The position numbers were made by a program, and so were the translations under genes. A DNA stretch of 64,000 nucleotides from Eshraghiella sp045129695 (lineage in GTDB: Bacteria > Bacillota > Clostridia > Lachnospirales > Lachnospiraceae), in contig JBGVJZ010000005.1 in NCBI GenBank assembly GCA_045129695.1, positions 10,888 to 74,887 of the forward strand. Direction: 5' to 3'. Below, in pieces: positions 7,472 to 16,306 of the stretch (position 1 is its first letter; every line of letters starts with the position of its first letter). The notes under the pieces are model-generated. The model ran no database searches. It saw nothing but the letters and a program-made list of their open reading frames with translations, and was not told where the DNA came from.

Positions 7472-9217
7472 ATGGCAAACATTTACAGAGACACAACACT
7501 TAACCTTGTAAGTGAATCAGACATTGGCAAGGAAATCAAGGTTGCAGGATGGGTTGAGAACATTCGTGACCATGGCGGAGTATCTTTTATTGATTTAAGG
7601 GATATGTATGGAGTATTACAGGTAGTTATAAGAGATACAGAGCTTTTGAAGGGAATTAAGAAAGAGGAATGTATCTCTGTTGAAGGTAAGATGGAGCATA
7701 GAGATGAAGAGACTTATAATCCTAAAATTCAGTCAGGAACCATCGAATTGGAGGCTCACAGGATTACAACACTCGGACAGGTATATACACAGCTTCCTTT
7801 TGAAATTCAGACATCCAAGGAAGTAAGTGAATCGGTTCGTCTTAAATACAGATATCTTGATATGAGAAATGAAAAAGTTAAGGACAATATTTTGTTCCGT
7901 TCACAGGTAGTTGCATATCTTCGCGAGAAGATGACAGAGTTGGGATTCATTGAGATTCAGACACCAATCCTCTGTGCATCATCACCTGAGGGAGCAAGGG
8001 ATTATATTGTTCCTTCAAGAAAATATAAAGGCAAATTCTATGCACTTCCACAGGCACCACAGCAGTATAAGCAGTTATTAATGGTGTCAGGAATTGATAA
8101 GTATTTCCAGATAGCACCTTGCTTCAGGGATGAGGATGCAAGAGCTGACCGTTCACCGGGAGAATTTTACCAGTTAGATTTCGAGATGAGCTTTGCGACT
8201 CAGGAGGATGTATTCAGGGTCGGTGAAGAGGTTTTAACAGCTACGTTTGAGAAATTTGCACCTGAAGGATTTGAAGTTACCAAGGCTCCGTATCCAATCA
8301 TCAGCTACAAGCAGGCAATGCTTGAATTCGGTACGGATAAGCCGGACCTTAGAAATCCACTTAGAATCATTGATGTTACTGATTTCTTCCAGAAATGTAC
8401 TTTTAAGCCATTCATCGGTAAGACCGTACGTGCAATAAAGGTTCATGCAGATATGTCAAAGGGCTTCCATGAGAAACTATTGAAGTTTGCAACAGAAATC
8501 GGAATGGGTGGACTTGGATATCTTGAAGTACTTCCTGACGGAAGTTATAAGGGACCTATTGATAAATTTATTCCTGCTGAATTGAAGGAAGAATTTAAGA
8601 CACTTGCAGGACTTAATGTTGGAGATACTATTTTCTTTATGGCAGATAAGGAAGACAGAGCAGCTTATTATGCAGGCATGATTCGTACGGAGCTTGGAAC
8701 CAAGCTTGATTTAATAGAGAAGAATGCATACAGATTCTGCTATATTAATGACTTCCCAATGTTTGAAATGGATCCTGAGACCAAGAAAATCGGATTTACA
8801 CATAATCCTTTCTCAATGCCACAGGGAGGGCTTGAGGCACTTAATACCATGGACCCTCTTGATATTCTTGCATATCAGTATGATATTGTATGTAATGGTA
8901 TTGAGCTTTCATCAGGTGCTGTCCGTAACCATGATATGCAGATAATGGTTAAGGCTTTTGAAATAGCTGGCTATGATGAAGAGGTTCTCAAAGCCAAATT
9001 CGGAGCTTTGTATAACGCATTCCAGTTTGGTGCACCACCACATGCCGGCATGGCACCGGGTGTTGACCGTATGATTATGTTGCTTCGTAATGAAGAGAAT
9101 ATCCGTGAGGTTATTGCTTTCCCAATGAGCGGAACCGCACAGGATTTCATGTGCGGAGCACCTAATGAAGTTACTGAACAGCAGTTACGTGAAGTTCACA
9201 TTAAGGTTAGAGATTAA
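7472..9217 (+). CDS. aspS: Aspartyl-tRNA synthetase
   Basis: Class II synthetase charging tRNA with aspartate. The order is: N-terminal OB-fold anticodon domain (residues 1-105), catalytic core with motif 2 (FRDEDARADRSPGEFYQ), an inserted GAD domain at about 300-410, and motif 3 (GMAPGVDRMIMLL). The 581-residue length is that of the bacterial type. Because gatCAB follows directly, the enzyme may be non-discriminating and also load Asp onto tRNA-Asn for later amidation. AAGGAG precedes the start. First gene of the T-box operon. Confidence 0.96.
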   Translation: MANIYRDTTLNLVSESDIGKEIKVAGWVENIRDHGGVSFIDLRDMYGVLQVVIRDTELLKGIKKEECISVEGKMEHRDEETYNPKIQSGTIELEAHRITTLGQVYTQLPFEIQTSKEVSESVRLKYRYLDMRNEKVKDNILFRSQVVAYLREKMTELGFIEIQTPILCASSPEGARDYIVPSRKYKGKFYALPQAPQQYKQLLMVSGIDKYFQIAPCFRDEDARADRSPGEFYQLDFEMSFATQEDVFRVGEEVLTATFEKFAPEGFEVTKAPYPIISYKQAMLEFGTDKPDLRNPLRIIDVTDFFQKCTFKPFIGKTVRAIKVHADMSKGFHEKLLKFATEIGMGGLGYLEVLPDGSYKGPIDKFIPAELKEEFKTLAGLNVGDTIFFMADKEDRAAYYAGMIRTELGTKLDLIEKNAYRFCYINDFPMFEMDPETKKIGFTHNPFSMPQGGLEALNTMDPLDILAYQYDIVCNGIELSSGAVRNHDMQIMVKAFEIAGYDEEVLKAKFGALYNAFQFGAPPHAGMAPGVDRMIMLLRNEENIREVIAFPMSGTAQDFMCGAPNEVTEQQLREVHIKVRD

Positions 9218-9237
9218 TTTATGGAACGGAGGCAGTT

Positions 9238-9531
9238 ATGGCTAACGTAATTAGTGATGAGACAATCGAATATGTAGGAATACTTGCAAAGCTTGAGTTG
9301 TCTGATGAAGATAAAGAGAATGCAAAAAAAGATATGGCAAGTATGCTTGATTATATCGATAAGCTTGGCGAGCTTGACACAACAGGTGTTGAGCCAATGT
9401 CACACATATTTCCTGTAAACAATGTAATGCGTGAAGATGTTGTGACTAATGGAGACGGAAGTGCAGATGCACTTAAGAATGCTCCGGAGAGTAATGATGA
9501 AGCGTTTATTGTACCAAAGACCGTAGAATAG
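9238..9531 (+). CDS. gatC: Asp-tRNA(Asn)/Glu-tRNA(Gln) amidotransferase subunit C
   Basis: 97-residue small subunit that wraps around GatA and stabilises the GatCAB complex. The family motif VGILAKLELSDEDKE is at the N-terminus, and DYIDKLGELDTTGVEPMSH lies in the middle. GGAGG precedes the start, and the gene follows aspS by 20 bases. The complex corrects Asp-tRNA(Asn) or Glu-tRNA(Gln) by transamidation. Confidence 0.95.
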   Translation: MANVISDETIEYVGILAKLELSDEDKENAKKDMASMLDYIDKLGELDTTGVEPMSHIFPVNNVMREDVVTNGDGSADALKNAPESNDEAFIVPKTVE

Positions 9532-9548
9532 GCAGAAAGGAAGAGCTT

Positions 9549-10994
9549 ATGAATTTATTGGATTTAACCGCAGTAGAGCTTGCCAAAGAAATTAAGGCAG
9601 GAAATACCACTGCAGTGGAAGCAATGAAAGCTGTTATTGAACAGATTGAAACAAGTGAAAGCGAACTGAACTGCTACGTTACCTTTGATAAAGAGGCAGC
9701 GATGAAAGCGGCAGAGGCAGCACAGAAAGCCATTGATGATGGCAGTTTAACAGGACCATTAGCAGGTGTTCCTGTGGCAATCAAGGACAATATGTGTACC
9801 AAGGGAATGCTTACAACCTGTTCGTCTAAAATTTTAGAAAATTTCGTACCTCAGTTTTCTTCAGAGGCAGTTATACGTCTTGAGAAAGCGGGTGCTGTTA
9901 TTATTGGTAAGACCAACATGGATGAATTTGCCATGGGTTCAACCTCAGAGACTTCTGCATATGGAGTTACTAAGAATCCTTGGAACACAGAGCATGTTCC
10001 GGGTGGTTCTTCCGGTGGTTCAGCGGCAGCAGTTGCAGGTAAGGAGTGTTTTTTTGCACTTGGTTCAGATACAGGTGGCTCAATCAGACAGCCTGCATCC
10101 TACTGTGGAGTTGTAGGGATGAAGCCTACTTACGGAACAGTATCACGTTATGGACTTATTGCATATGGTTCATCACTCGACCAGATTGGACCTTTATGCA
10201 AGGATGTTACGGACTGTGCAACAATTATGGAGGTAATTGCAGCACATGACCCTAAGGATTCAACTTCAATTAAGCGTGAGGATACGGATTTTACATCAGC
10301 ACTTGTTGATGATGTAAAAGGAATGAAGATAGGAATACCAAGTACTTATTTTGGCGAGGGACTTGACCCACAGGTTAAGGAAGCCGTTATGAATGCCGTT
10401 AAGGTTTTGGAGGAAAAAGGTGCGATTGTGGAGGAATTTGAACTTGACCTTGTGGATTATGCAATTCCTACTTATTATACAATTGCGGCAGCAGAGGCAA
10501 GCTCCAACCTTGAACGTTTTGACGGAGTTAAATACGGATATCGTGCAGAGAACTATGAGGGACTTCATAATATGTATAAGAAGACACGTTCAGAAGGCTT
10601 TGGTCCTGAGGTTAAGCGAAGAATTATGTTAGGTTCTTTCGTACTCAGCTCAGGCTATTATGATGCATATTATCTTAAGGCACTTAAGGTAAAAGCACTT
10701 ATTAAAAAAGCATTTGACGAAGCTTTTGCAAAATATGATTTAATCATAGGGCCAGTTGCACCGACAACGGCACCAAAGCTTGGTTCATCGCTTTCAGACC
10801 CGATAAAGATGTATTTAGGAGATATTTACACAATCTCACTTAACCTTGCCGGACTTCCGGGAATGAGTGTTCCTTGCGGAAAGGACGAAAACGGACTCCC
10901 AATCGGAATGCAGTTAATCGGAGACTGTTTTAAAGAGAAAAATCTTATTCGTGCTGCTTACACATATGAGCAGGCACGTGGTAAATTTGAATAA
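9549..10994 (+). CDS. gatA: Asp-tRNA(Asn)/Glu-tRNA(Gln) amidotransferase subunit A
   Basis: Glutaminase subunit of GatCAB that releases ammonia for transamidation. It has the amidase-signature Ser-cisSer-Lys triad: Lys79 in VPVAIKDN, cis-Ser154 in PGGSSGGSAA and nucleophile Ser178 in GSDTGGSIRQPA. The 481-residue length is standard. An AGGAAGAG ribosome binding site precedes ATG. It lies between gatC (17-base gap) and gatB (14-base gap). Confidence 0.97.
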   Translation: MNLLDLTAVELAKEIKAGNTTAVEAMKAVIEQIETSESELNCYVTFDKEAAMKAAEAAQKAIDDGSLTGPLAGVPVAIKDNMCTKGMLTTCSSKILENFVPQFSSEAVIRLEKAGAVIIGKTNMDEFAMGSTSETSAYGVTKNPWNTEHVPGGSSGGSAAAVAGKECFFALGSDTGGSIRQPASYCGVVGMKPTYGTVSRYGLIAYGSSLDQIGPLCKDVTDCATIMEVIAAHDPKDSTSIKREDTDFTSALVDDVKGMKIGIPSTYFGEGLDPQVKEAVMNAVKVLEEKGAIVEEFELDLVDYAIPTYYTIAAAEASSNLERFDGVKYGYRAENYEGLHNMYKKTRSEGFGPEVKRRIMLGSFVLSSGYYDAYYLKALKVKALIKKAFDEAFAKYDLIIGPVAPTTAPKLGSSLSDPIKMYLGDIYTISLNLAGLPGMSVPCGKDENGLPIGMQLIGDCFKEKNLIRAAYTYEQARGKFE

Positions 10995-11008
10995 GGAGGA
11001 GAGTTATA

Positions 11009-12448
11009 ATGGCAAAAGCTTATGAAACCGTAATCGGTCTTGAAGTTCATGTTGAGCTTGCGACCAAGACCAAAATTTTCTGCGGATGTTCAACAGCCTT
11101 CGGCGGTGCGCCTAATACACACACCTGCCCTGTTTGTACGGGAATGCCGGGTTCTCTTCCGGTACTTAATAAACAGGTTGTGGAATATGCCGCTGCGGTA
11201 GGTCTTGCAACCAACTGTACAATCACACAGAATTGTAAATTTGACAGAAAAAATTATTTTTATCCTGATAATCCACAAAACTATCAAATTTCTCAGTTAT
11301 ACTTACCTATATGCAGGGATGGTCATGTGGATATTGAGCTTCCTGATGGAACTGTTAAGCCTATAAGAATCCATGAGATTCACATGGAAGAGGATGCGGG
11401 TAAGCTTGTTCATGATGACTGGCAGGATGTTTCGCTGGTGGATTTTAACCGTTCAGGTGTACCGCTGATTGAGATTGTGTCAGAGCCGGATATGAGAAGT
11501 GCAGAAGAAGTCATTGCGTATCTTGATAAACTTCGACTTATTATTCAGTATCTTGGGGCATCTGACTGTAAGCTTCAGGAAGGCTCAATGAGAGCGGATG
11601 TGAATTTATCCGTAAGAGAGGTCGGTTCAACGGAATTCGGCACCAGAACCGAGACTAAGAATCTTAACTCCTTCAGTGCTATTGCAAGAGCAATAGAGGC
11701 AGAGAGGGACAGACAGATTGATTTGATTGAATCAGGACAGCCTGTTATTCAGGAGACAAGAAGGTGGAATGACGATAAGGAATATTCCTATGCAATGCGT
11801 TCCAAGGAGGATGCTCAGGATTACAGATATTTCCCTGACCCTGATCTGGTTCCTGTTCATATCAGCGATGAATGGCTTGAAGAGATACGTTTGCGCCAGC
11901 CGGAATTTAAGACTGAGAAGATGAAGCGTTACAAGGAAGAATTTGGAATACCGGATTATGATATTAACATTATTACAGATTCCAAGAAGCTTGCCGATAT
12001 TTTTGAACAGGCAACAGCAATCTGCGGAAAGCCTAAGAAGGTTTCCAACTGGCTCATGGTTGAGACAATGCGAATCCTCAAGGAAAAGGGCATGGATGTT
12101 ACAGACATTACTTTTTCTCCTGAGAACCTTGCAAAGCTTGTTAACCTTACGGAAGCCGGTGCAATTAACAGCTCCGTAGCAAAAGAAGTTTTCGAGAAAA
12201 TATTCGATGAGAATATTGACCCGGACAAATATGTTGAAGAGAATGGCTTGAAGCAGGTCAATGACGAAGGCGCATTGAGAAAGGCTGTTGAGGATGTGGT
12301 TGCTGCCAACCCTCAGTCTGTTGAGGATTACCGTAACGGTAAGGAAAAAGCAATCGGATTTTTAGTGGGACAGACCATGAAGGTCATGAAGGGGAAAGCC
12401 AACCCTGGAATGGTTAATGAAATGTTAAAAGAAATTCTTAATAAATAA
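11009..12448 (+). CDS. gatB: Asp-tRNA(Asn)/Glu-tRNA(Gln) amidotransferase subunit B
   Basis: Kinase/amidotransferase subunit that phosphorylates the misacylated aminoacyl-tRNA and transfers ammonia to it. The N-terminal signature YETVIGLEVHVEL is followed by the zinc-binding cysteines of FCGCS and CPVCTG. FDRKNYFYPDNPQNYQISQ is the usual substrate-channel segment, and the C-terminal YqeY-like tRNA-binding domain ends with NPGMVNEMLKEIL. At 479 residues it is full length. AGGAGG precedes the start. Last gene of the aspS operon; the next gene has its own promoter. Confidence 0.97.
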   Translation: MAKAYETVIGLEVHVELATKTKIFCGCSTAFGGAPNTHTCPVCTGMPGSLPVLNKQVVEYAAAVGLATNCTITQNCKFDRKNYFYPDNPQNYQISQLYLPICRDGHVDIELPDGTVKPIRIHEIHMEEDAGKLVHDDWQDVSLVDFNRSGVPLIEIVSEPDMRSAEEVIAYLDKLRLIIQYLGASDCKLQEGSMRADVNLSVREVGSTEFGTRTETKNLNSFSAIARAIEAERDRQIDLIESGQPVIQETRRWNDDKEYSYAMRSKEDAQDYRYFPDPDLVPVHISDEWLEEIRLRQPEFKTEKMKRYKEEFGIPDYDINIITDSKKLADIFEQATAICGKPKKVSNWLMVETMRILKEKGMDVTDITFSPENLAKLVNLTEAGAINSSVAKEVFEKIFDENIDPDKYVEENGLKQVNDEGALRKAVEDVVAANPQSVEDYRNGKEKAIGFLVGQTMKVMKGKANPGMVNEMLKEILNK

Positions 12449-12456
12449 AAAATTAG

Positions 12457-12486
12457 TTGTCTAATAAGGATTTGTTATTATATAAT
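12457..12486 (+). promoter_or_regulatory. Promoter of PilZ gene
   Basis: TTGTCT (12457-12462), 18-base spacer, TATAAT (12481-12486). It overlaps the start of an extended reading frame, which supports the shorter PilZ start at 12517. Confidence 0.65.
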
Positions 12487-12516
12487 GATATTATAATTAT
12501 GCGGAGGTGTGTGATT

Positions 12517-12867
12517 ATGCATGAGAGAAGACAGAGTAAGAGAATTCCGGTAACACTGGAGTTAATTGTATCGGATTTGTTTATTCAAGACAATGATAAG
12601 ATTAAAATCGATTCGCCGATTACTGTTAAGGATGTATCAAGACATGGTATCGGGTTCGTATCTAAGTCTGTTCTTCCAATGAACTATTATTTTAATGCAG
12701 CGCTTAATATCGGTGGTGACGACTCAACATTATATACAGTTGTGAAGATTATCCGTTGTGTGGAAATGAGTGACGGTGAATATACCTACGGATGTGAGCT
12801 TGTTGGAATGGCACCGGTTCTCAATTATATTTTTGAAGAACTTGAAGCAAATTATAACGAAGAATAA
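12517..12867 (+). CDS. PilZ domain protein
   Basis: 116-residue single-domain protein. The c-di-GMP-binding signature of PilZ is present: an RxxxR-type run in HERRQSKRIPV and DVSRHGIGF as the D/NxSxxG motif. Such proteins are cytoplasmic effectors that pass c-di-GMP levels to motility, adhesion or polymer synthesis. The frame is open to 12457, but GGAGGTG precedes ATG 12517 and the promoter lies inside the longer version. No diguanylate cyclase or phosphodiesterase gene is nearby, so the partner is unknown. Confidence 0.82.
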   Translation: MHERRQSKRIPVTLELIVSDLFIQDNDKIKIDSPITVKDVSRHGIGFVSKSVLPMNYYFNAALNIGGDDSTLYTVVKIIRCVEMSDGEYTYGCELVGMAPVLNYIFEELEANYNEE

Positions 12868-12915
12868 CAGATTATATTATAATAATTATAAGAGCAATAA
12901 GCGGGGTGAATGAAT

Positions 12916-13716
12916 ATGATTAATTCAGGAAGTATTTATGAAGGAGACTATGGAGTAAGAGAATCATTACTTGCATTGAAAAAGCGCGAAGAGAGTGCTA
13001 TTGTTGCTGCAATCAATGAGCTTGAAAGTGGCATATCAGATAAAAGAGCAGAATGTGACAGTCTTGCTTCAGAGAGAGATGAGAAGAGAGATCAGATTGA
13101 GAGAGAGTATACAATCCGAATAAATAATAATAACAGGGATATTGAGAGAATCAAGGTTTCGATTGCAGATGTTGAGAAAGAACAGGAGAAACTTAAGCAG
13201 GAGCTTTCAGAATGTTCATTCGTTGCGGTAGGTAAGAAAAAATCCCTAACTGAGAAGATTGAAGACAATGATCAGAAACTTGCAAAGCTTAATAATAATC
13301 TTCGCATTAGCGAGACTACAGGACAGGAATTAATTCAGACTAAAGAGAAGAATCTTGGAAGACTTGATATTACTCTTAACAGAATTAAGGAAGGTATGAA
13401 GGAAGTAACAGATCAGATTGATGCATTAAGTTCTGAATTGACTGCCAATAAGGATGTTCAGAAGTTGTATACTGAGTTAAGTGATTTTGATATGCATAAA
13501 ATGCTTAATCAGGATGATGTATTCAGGGATTATGTATATTCATTACTTATCGGAACAGGAAAGGGTCTTACATTTACTGAACTTCAGCACAGGAATGTTA
13601 TTTTTGCACTTATTCCAAATGACAGACTCGAGGAAGCTCTTAGAAAATTAAGAGAAGCAGAGAGAATTGATAAGCTTATGGATGGAGATACAGCATATTT
13701 TTGTGCAAAAGATTGA
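12916..13716 (+). CDS. Coiled-coil protein with C-terminal winged-helix-like segment
   Basis: 266-residue soluble protein that I do not recognise. Residues about 10-180 are heptad-rich coiled coil (for example KRAECDSLASERDEKRDQIE and later KLNNNLRIS). A compact C-terminal part of about 75 residues (LTFTELQHRNVIFALIPNDR, EALRKLREAERI) looks like a small helix-turn-helix or winged fold. ATG 12910 is only one base from GGGGTG, whereas ATG 12916 is 7 bases away, so the latter is preferred. It follows the PilZ gene by about 48 bases and may be co-transcribed. Confidence 0.75.
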   Translation: MINSGSIYEGDYGVRESLLALKKREESAIVAAINELESGISDKRAECDSLASERDEKRDQIEREYTIRINNNNRDIERIKVSIADVEKEQEKLKQELSECSFVAVGKKKSLTEKIEDNDQKLAKLNNNLRISETTGQELIQTKEKNLGRLDITLNRIKEGMKEVTDQIDALSSELTANKDVQKLYTELSDFDMHKMLNQDDVFRDYVYSLLIGTGKGLTFTELQHRNVIFALIPNDRLEEALRKLREAERIDKLMDGDTAYFCAKD

Positions 13717-13742
13717 CTTTATAAAAGAGACTGTATTATAAT
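13713..13742 (+). promoter_or_regulatory. Promoter of purC
   Basis: TTGACT (13713-13718), 18-base spacer, TATAAT (13737-13742). The -35 overlaps the stop codon of the coiled-coil gene, and the -10 touches the left arm of the terminator that ends that gene. Confidence 0.65.
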
Positions 13743-13774
13743 CGGGGGGTGAGTATTAACCCCTCGATTTTCTT
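13742..13774 (+). terminator. Terminator of the coiled-coil gene
   Basis: 9-bp GC-rich stem with one G-U pair (13742-13750 with 13759-13767), then TTTTCTT. A transcript starting at the purC promoter would begin inside the left arm, so it would not form this hairpin. Confidence 0.7.
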
Positions 13775-13823
13775 GTCTGAAAAACAGTAGCGAGCGAGGG
13801 ATAACATAGGAGGATAATTAATC

Positions 13824-14696
13824 ATGCAGGAATTTAAACCGTTTAAAGAAGGAAAAGTACGTGAGGTATATGATATTGGAGATTCAATTATTATGGTAGC
13901 AACAGACCGAATCTCTGCATTTGACAATATTCTGAAGAACAAGATTACTGATAAGGGTGCTATTCTTACCCAGATGTCTAAGTTCTGGTTTGATTTTACA
14001 AAGGATATCGTTCCTAACCATATGATTTCAGTTGATACCAAGGATATGCCTGAATTTTTTAATCAGGAGCGTTTTGATGGAAACAGTATGATGTGCAAGA
14101 AGCTTGAAATGCTTCCGATTGAGTGTATTGTAAGAGGATATATTACAGGCAGCGGCTGGGAGAGCTATAAGAAGGACCAGACAGTTTGTTCAATTAAACT
14201 TCCTGAGGGATTAAAGGAATCTGACAAGCTTCCTGAACCTATCTATACACCAAGTACCAAGGCTGAAATCGGCTTGCATGATGAGAATATCTCATACGAG
14301 AGAAGCGTTGAGATTCTTAAGGAGATTTATGGCGATAAGGGTGTAGAATATGCAGAGAAGCTTAAGGAATACACAATCGCATTATATAAGAAATGTGCAG
14401 AATATGCATTAAGCAAAGGAATTATAATTGCAGATACCAAGTTCGAATTCGGTCTTGATGAGAACGGAAATGTTGTACTCGGAGATGAAATGCTTACACC
14501 GGACAGCTCAAGATTCTGGCCATTGGAGGGCTATGAGGCAGGCAAGTCACAGCCTTCATTCGATAAGCAGTTTGTAAGAGACTGGTTAAAGGCTAATCCG
14601 GATAATGACCTTCTTCTTCCTGATGAGGTAGTCGAGAAGACTGTTGATAAGTACAAAGAGGCATATGAGTTACTTACCGGCGAGAAATTTAATTAA
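13824..14696 (+). CDS. purC: SAICAR synthetase
   Basis: Phosphoribosylaminoimidazole-succinocarboxamide synthase: joins CAIR and aspartate with ATP in de novo purine synthesis. The N-terminus FKEGKVREVYDIGD is the ATP-binding start of the family. IECIVRGYITGSGW and ADTKFEFG are the two database signatures. The 290-residue length resembles the longer clostridial/eukaryal form rather than the 237-residue E. coli enzyme. AGGAGG precedes the ATG. purB follows after 32 bases. Confidence 0.95.
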   Translation: MQEFKPFKEGKVREVYDIGDSIIMVATDRISAFDNILKNKITDKGAILTQMSKFWFDFTKDIVPNHMISVDTKDMPEFFNQERFDGNSMMCKKLEMLPIECIVRGYITGSGWESYKKDQTVCSIKLPEGLKESDKLPEPIYTPSTKAEIGLHDENISYERSVEILKEIYGDKGVEYAEKLKEYTIALYKKCAEYALSKGIIIADTKFEFGLDENGNVVLGDEMLTPDSSRFWPLEGYEAGKSQPSFDKQFVRDWLKANPDNDLLLPDEVVEKTVDKYKEAYELLTGEKFN

Positions 14697-14728
14697 AATA
14701 TTTAAATTGTTTTAGAAAGGACAGAGCT

Positions 14729-16162
14729 ATGGGAACAGATTGTTATCAGACTCCCCTTGCAGAGAGATATGCAAGTAAGGAGATGCAGTATATTTTTTCT
14801 CCTGACAAGAAATTCAGAACATGGAGAGAGCTTTGGATTGCCCTTGCGGAATCTGAGAAAGAATTAGGTTTAAATATTACGGACGAACAGATAGAAGAGT
14901 TGAAGGCTAACAAGGATGACATCAACTATGATGTTGCAAAAGCAAGGGAGAAAGAAGTAAGACATGATGTTATGTCCCATGTATATGCTTACGGTACACA
15001 GTGTCCGAAGGCTAAGGGAATTATCCATCTTGGTGCTACTTCATGCTATGTTGGCGATAATACTGACTTAATTATTATGACAGAGGCGCTTAAACTTGTT
15101 CGTAAGAAATTAATTAATGTTATGAATGAGCTTGCTAAATTTGCAGATACATATAAAGCACTTCCTACACTTGCTTTTACACATTTTCAGCCGGCACAGC
15201 CGACAACAGTGGGTAAGAGAGCAACGCTCTGGCTAATGGAGTTAAAGCTTGACCTTGATGATTTGGATTATTTAATTGATTCTATGAGATTGTTAGGTTC
15301 TAAGGGTACAACCGGTACACAGGCAAGCTTCCTTGAATTGTTTGAAGGCGACCATGTAAAGATTCGTAAGCTTGACAATATGATAGCACAGAAGATGGGA
15401 TTTATGGGAGTATATCCTGTATCAGGTCAGACCTATTCAAGAAAGGTTGATACAAGAGTTGTTAATGTACTTGCAGGAATTGCGGCGAGCGCACACAAGT
15501 TCTCTAATGATATCCGTCTTTTACAGCATTTGAAAGAGATTGAGGAGCCGTTTGAGAAATCACAGATTGGTTCATCAGCAATGGCATATAAGCGTAATCC
15601 GATGAGAAGCGAGAGAATTGCTTCACTTGCTAATTTTGTAATGGCAGATGTTATGAATCCTGCAATTACAAGTGCTACACAGTGGTTTGAGAGAACACTT
15701 GATGATTCAGCTAATAAGAGAATGTCAATTCCTGAGGCATTCCTTGCAGTTGACGGTATTCTTGATTTATATATGAATGTAGTTGACGGACTTGTAGTAT
15801 ATGATAAGGTTATTTATAAACATATTATGGCAGAGCTTCCGTTTATGGCAACAGAGAACATTATGATGGATGCTGTTAAAGCCGGCGGAGACCGTCAGGA
15901 ACTCCATGAGAAAATCAGAACACTTTCTATGGAGGCAGGTAAGAGGGTTAAACAGGAAGGGCTTGATAACAACCTTCTTGAGCTCATTGCAGCTGACCCT
16001 GCGTTTAATATGACTCTGGAGGACCTTCAGAAGTCCATGGATCCAGCTAAATATACCGGAAGATCCAAAGAGCAGGTTGAAGAGTTCTTAAGTGAAGTAA
16101 TTCGTCCGATTCTTGATGCAAATGCAGATGACTTGGGAATTAAGGCAGAGATTAATGTTTAA
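14729..16162 (+). CDS. purB: Adenylosuccinate lyase
   Basis: Cleaves SAICAR and adenylosuccinate, releasing fumarate, and so acts twice in purine synthesis. Family segments are THFQPAQPTTVGKR (general acid region), TSCYVGDNTDL and the signature GSSAMAYKRNP with the flexible catalytic loop. At 477 residues it is of the longer type, similar in size to the animal enzymes, instead of about 430 in Bacillus. GAAAGGA precedes the start. A terminator follows, so purA is transcribed separately. Confidence 0.96.
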   Translation: MGTDCYQTPLAERYASKEMQYIFSPDKKFRTWRELWIALAESEKELGLNITDEQIEELKANKDDINYDVAKAREKEVRHDVMSHVYAYGTQCPKAKGIIHLGATSCYVGDNTDLIIMTEALKLVRKKLINVMNELAKFADTYKALPTLAFTHFQPAQPTTVGKRATLWLMELKLDLDDLDYLIDSMRLLGSKGTTGTQASFLELFEGDHVKIRKLDNMIAQKMGFMGVYPVSGQTYSRKVDTRVVNVLAGIAASAHKFSNDIRLLQHLKEIEEPFEKSQIGSSAMAYKRNPMRSERIASLANFVMADVMNPAITSATQWFERTLDDSANKRMSIPEAFLAVDGILDLYMNVVDGLVVYDKVIYKHIMAELPFMATENIMMDAVKAGGDRQELHEKIRTLSMEAGKRVKQEGLDNNLLELIAADPAFNMTLEDLQKSMDPAKYTGRSKEQVEEFLSEVIRPILDANADDLGIKAEINV

Positions 16163-16182
16163 GATTTATAATTGATATGTTA

Positions 16183-16210
16183 AAAAAGAGATAGGCAACT
16201 ATCTCTTTTT
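16183..16210 (+). terminator. Terminator after purB
   Basis: 12-bp perfect stem (16183-16194 with 16199-16210) with a GCAA tetraloop and T5 at the 3' end. Confidence 0.85.
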
Positions 16211-16238
16211 GATTTATGGAATCTATATAATAAAAATA

Positions 16239-16267
16239 TTTACAGATGAAAAAAATAGGTGTATACT
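16239..16267 (+). promoter_or_regulatory. Promoter of purA
   Basis: TTTACA (16239-16244), 17-base spacer, TATACT (16262-16267), 40 bases before the purA start. Confidence 0.7.
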
Positions 16268-16306
16268 TATCGTGCAAAAAATTGTAGCATAACAGGAGGA
16301 AACCAC

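Noticed and set aside
11956..12309. 117-codon minus-strand frame inside gatB
   Set aside because: Serine/leucine-rich shadow frame opposite a conserved gene, with no ribosome binding site.
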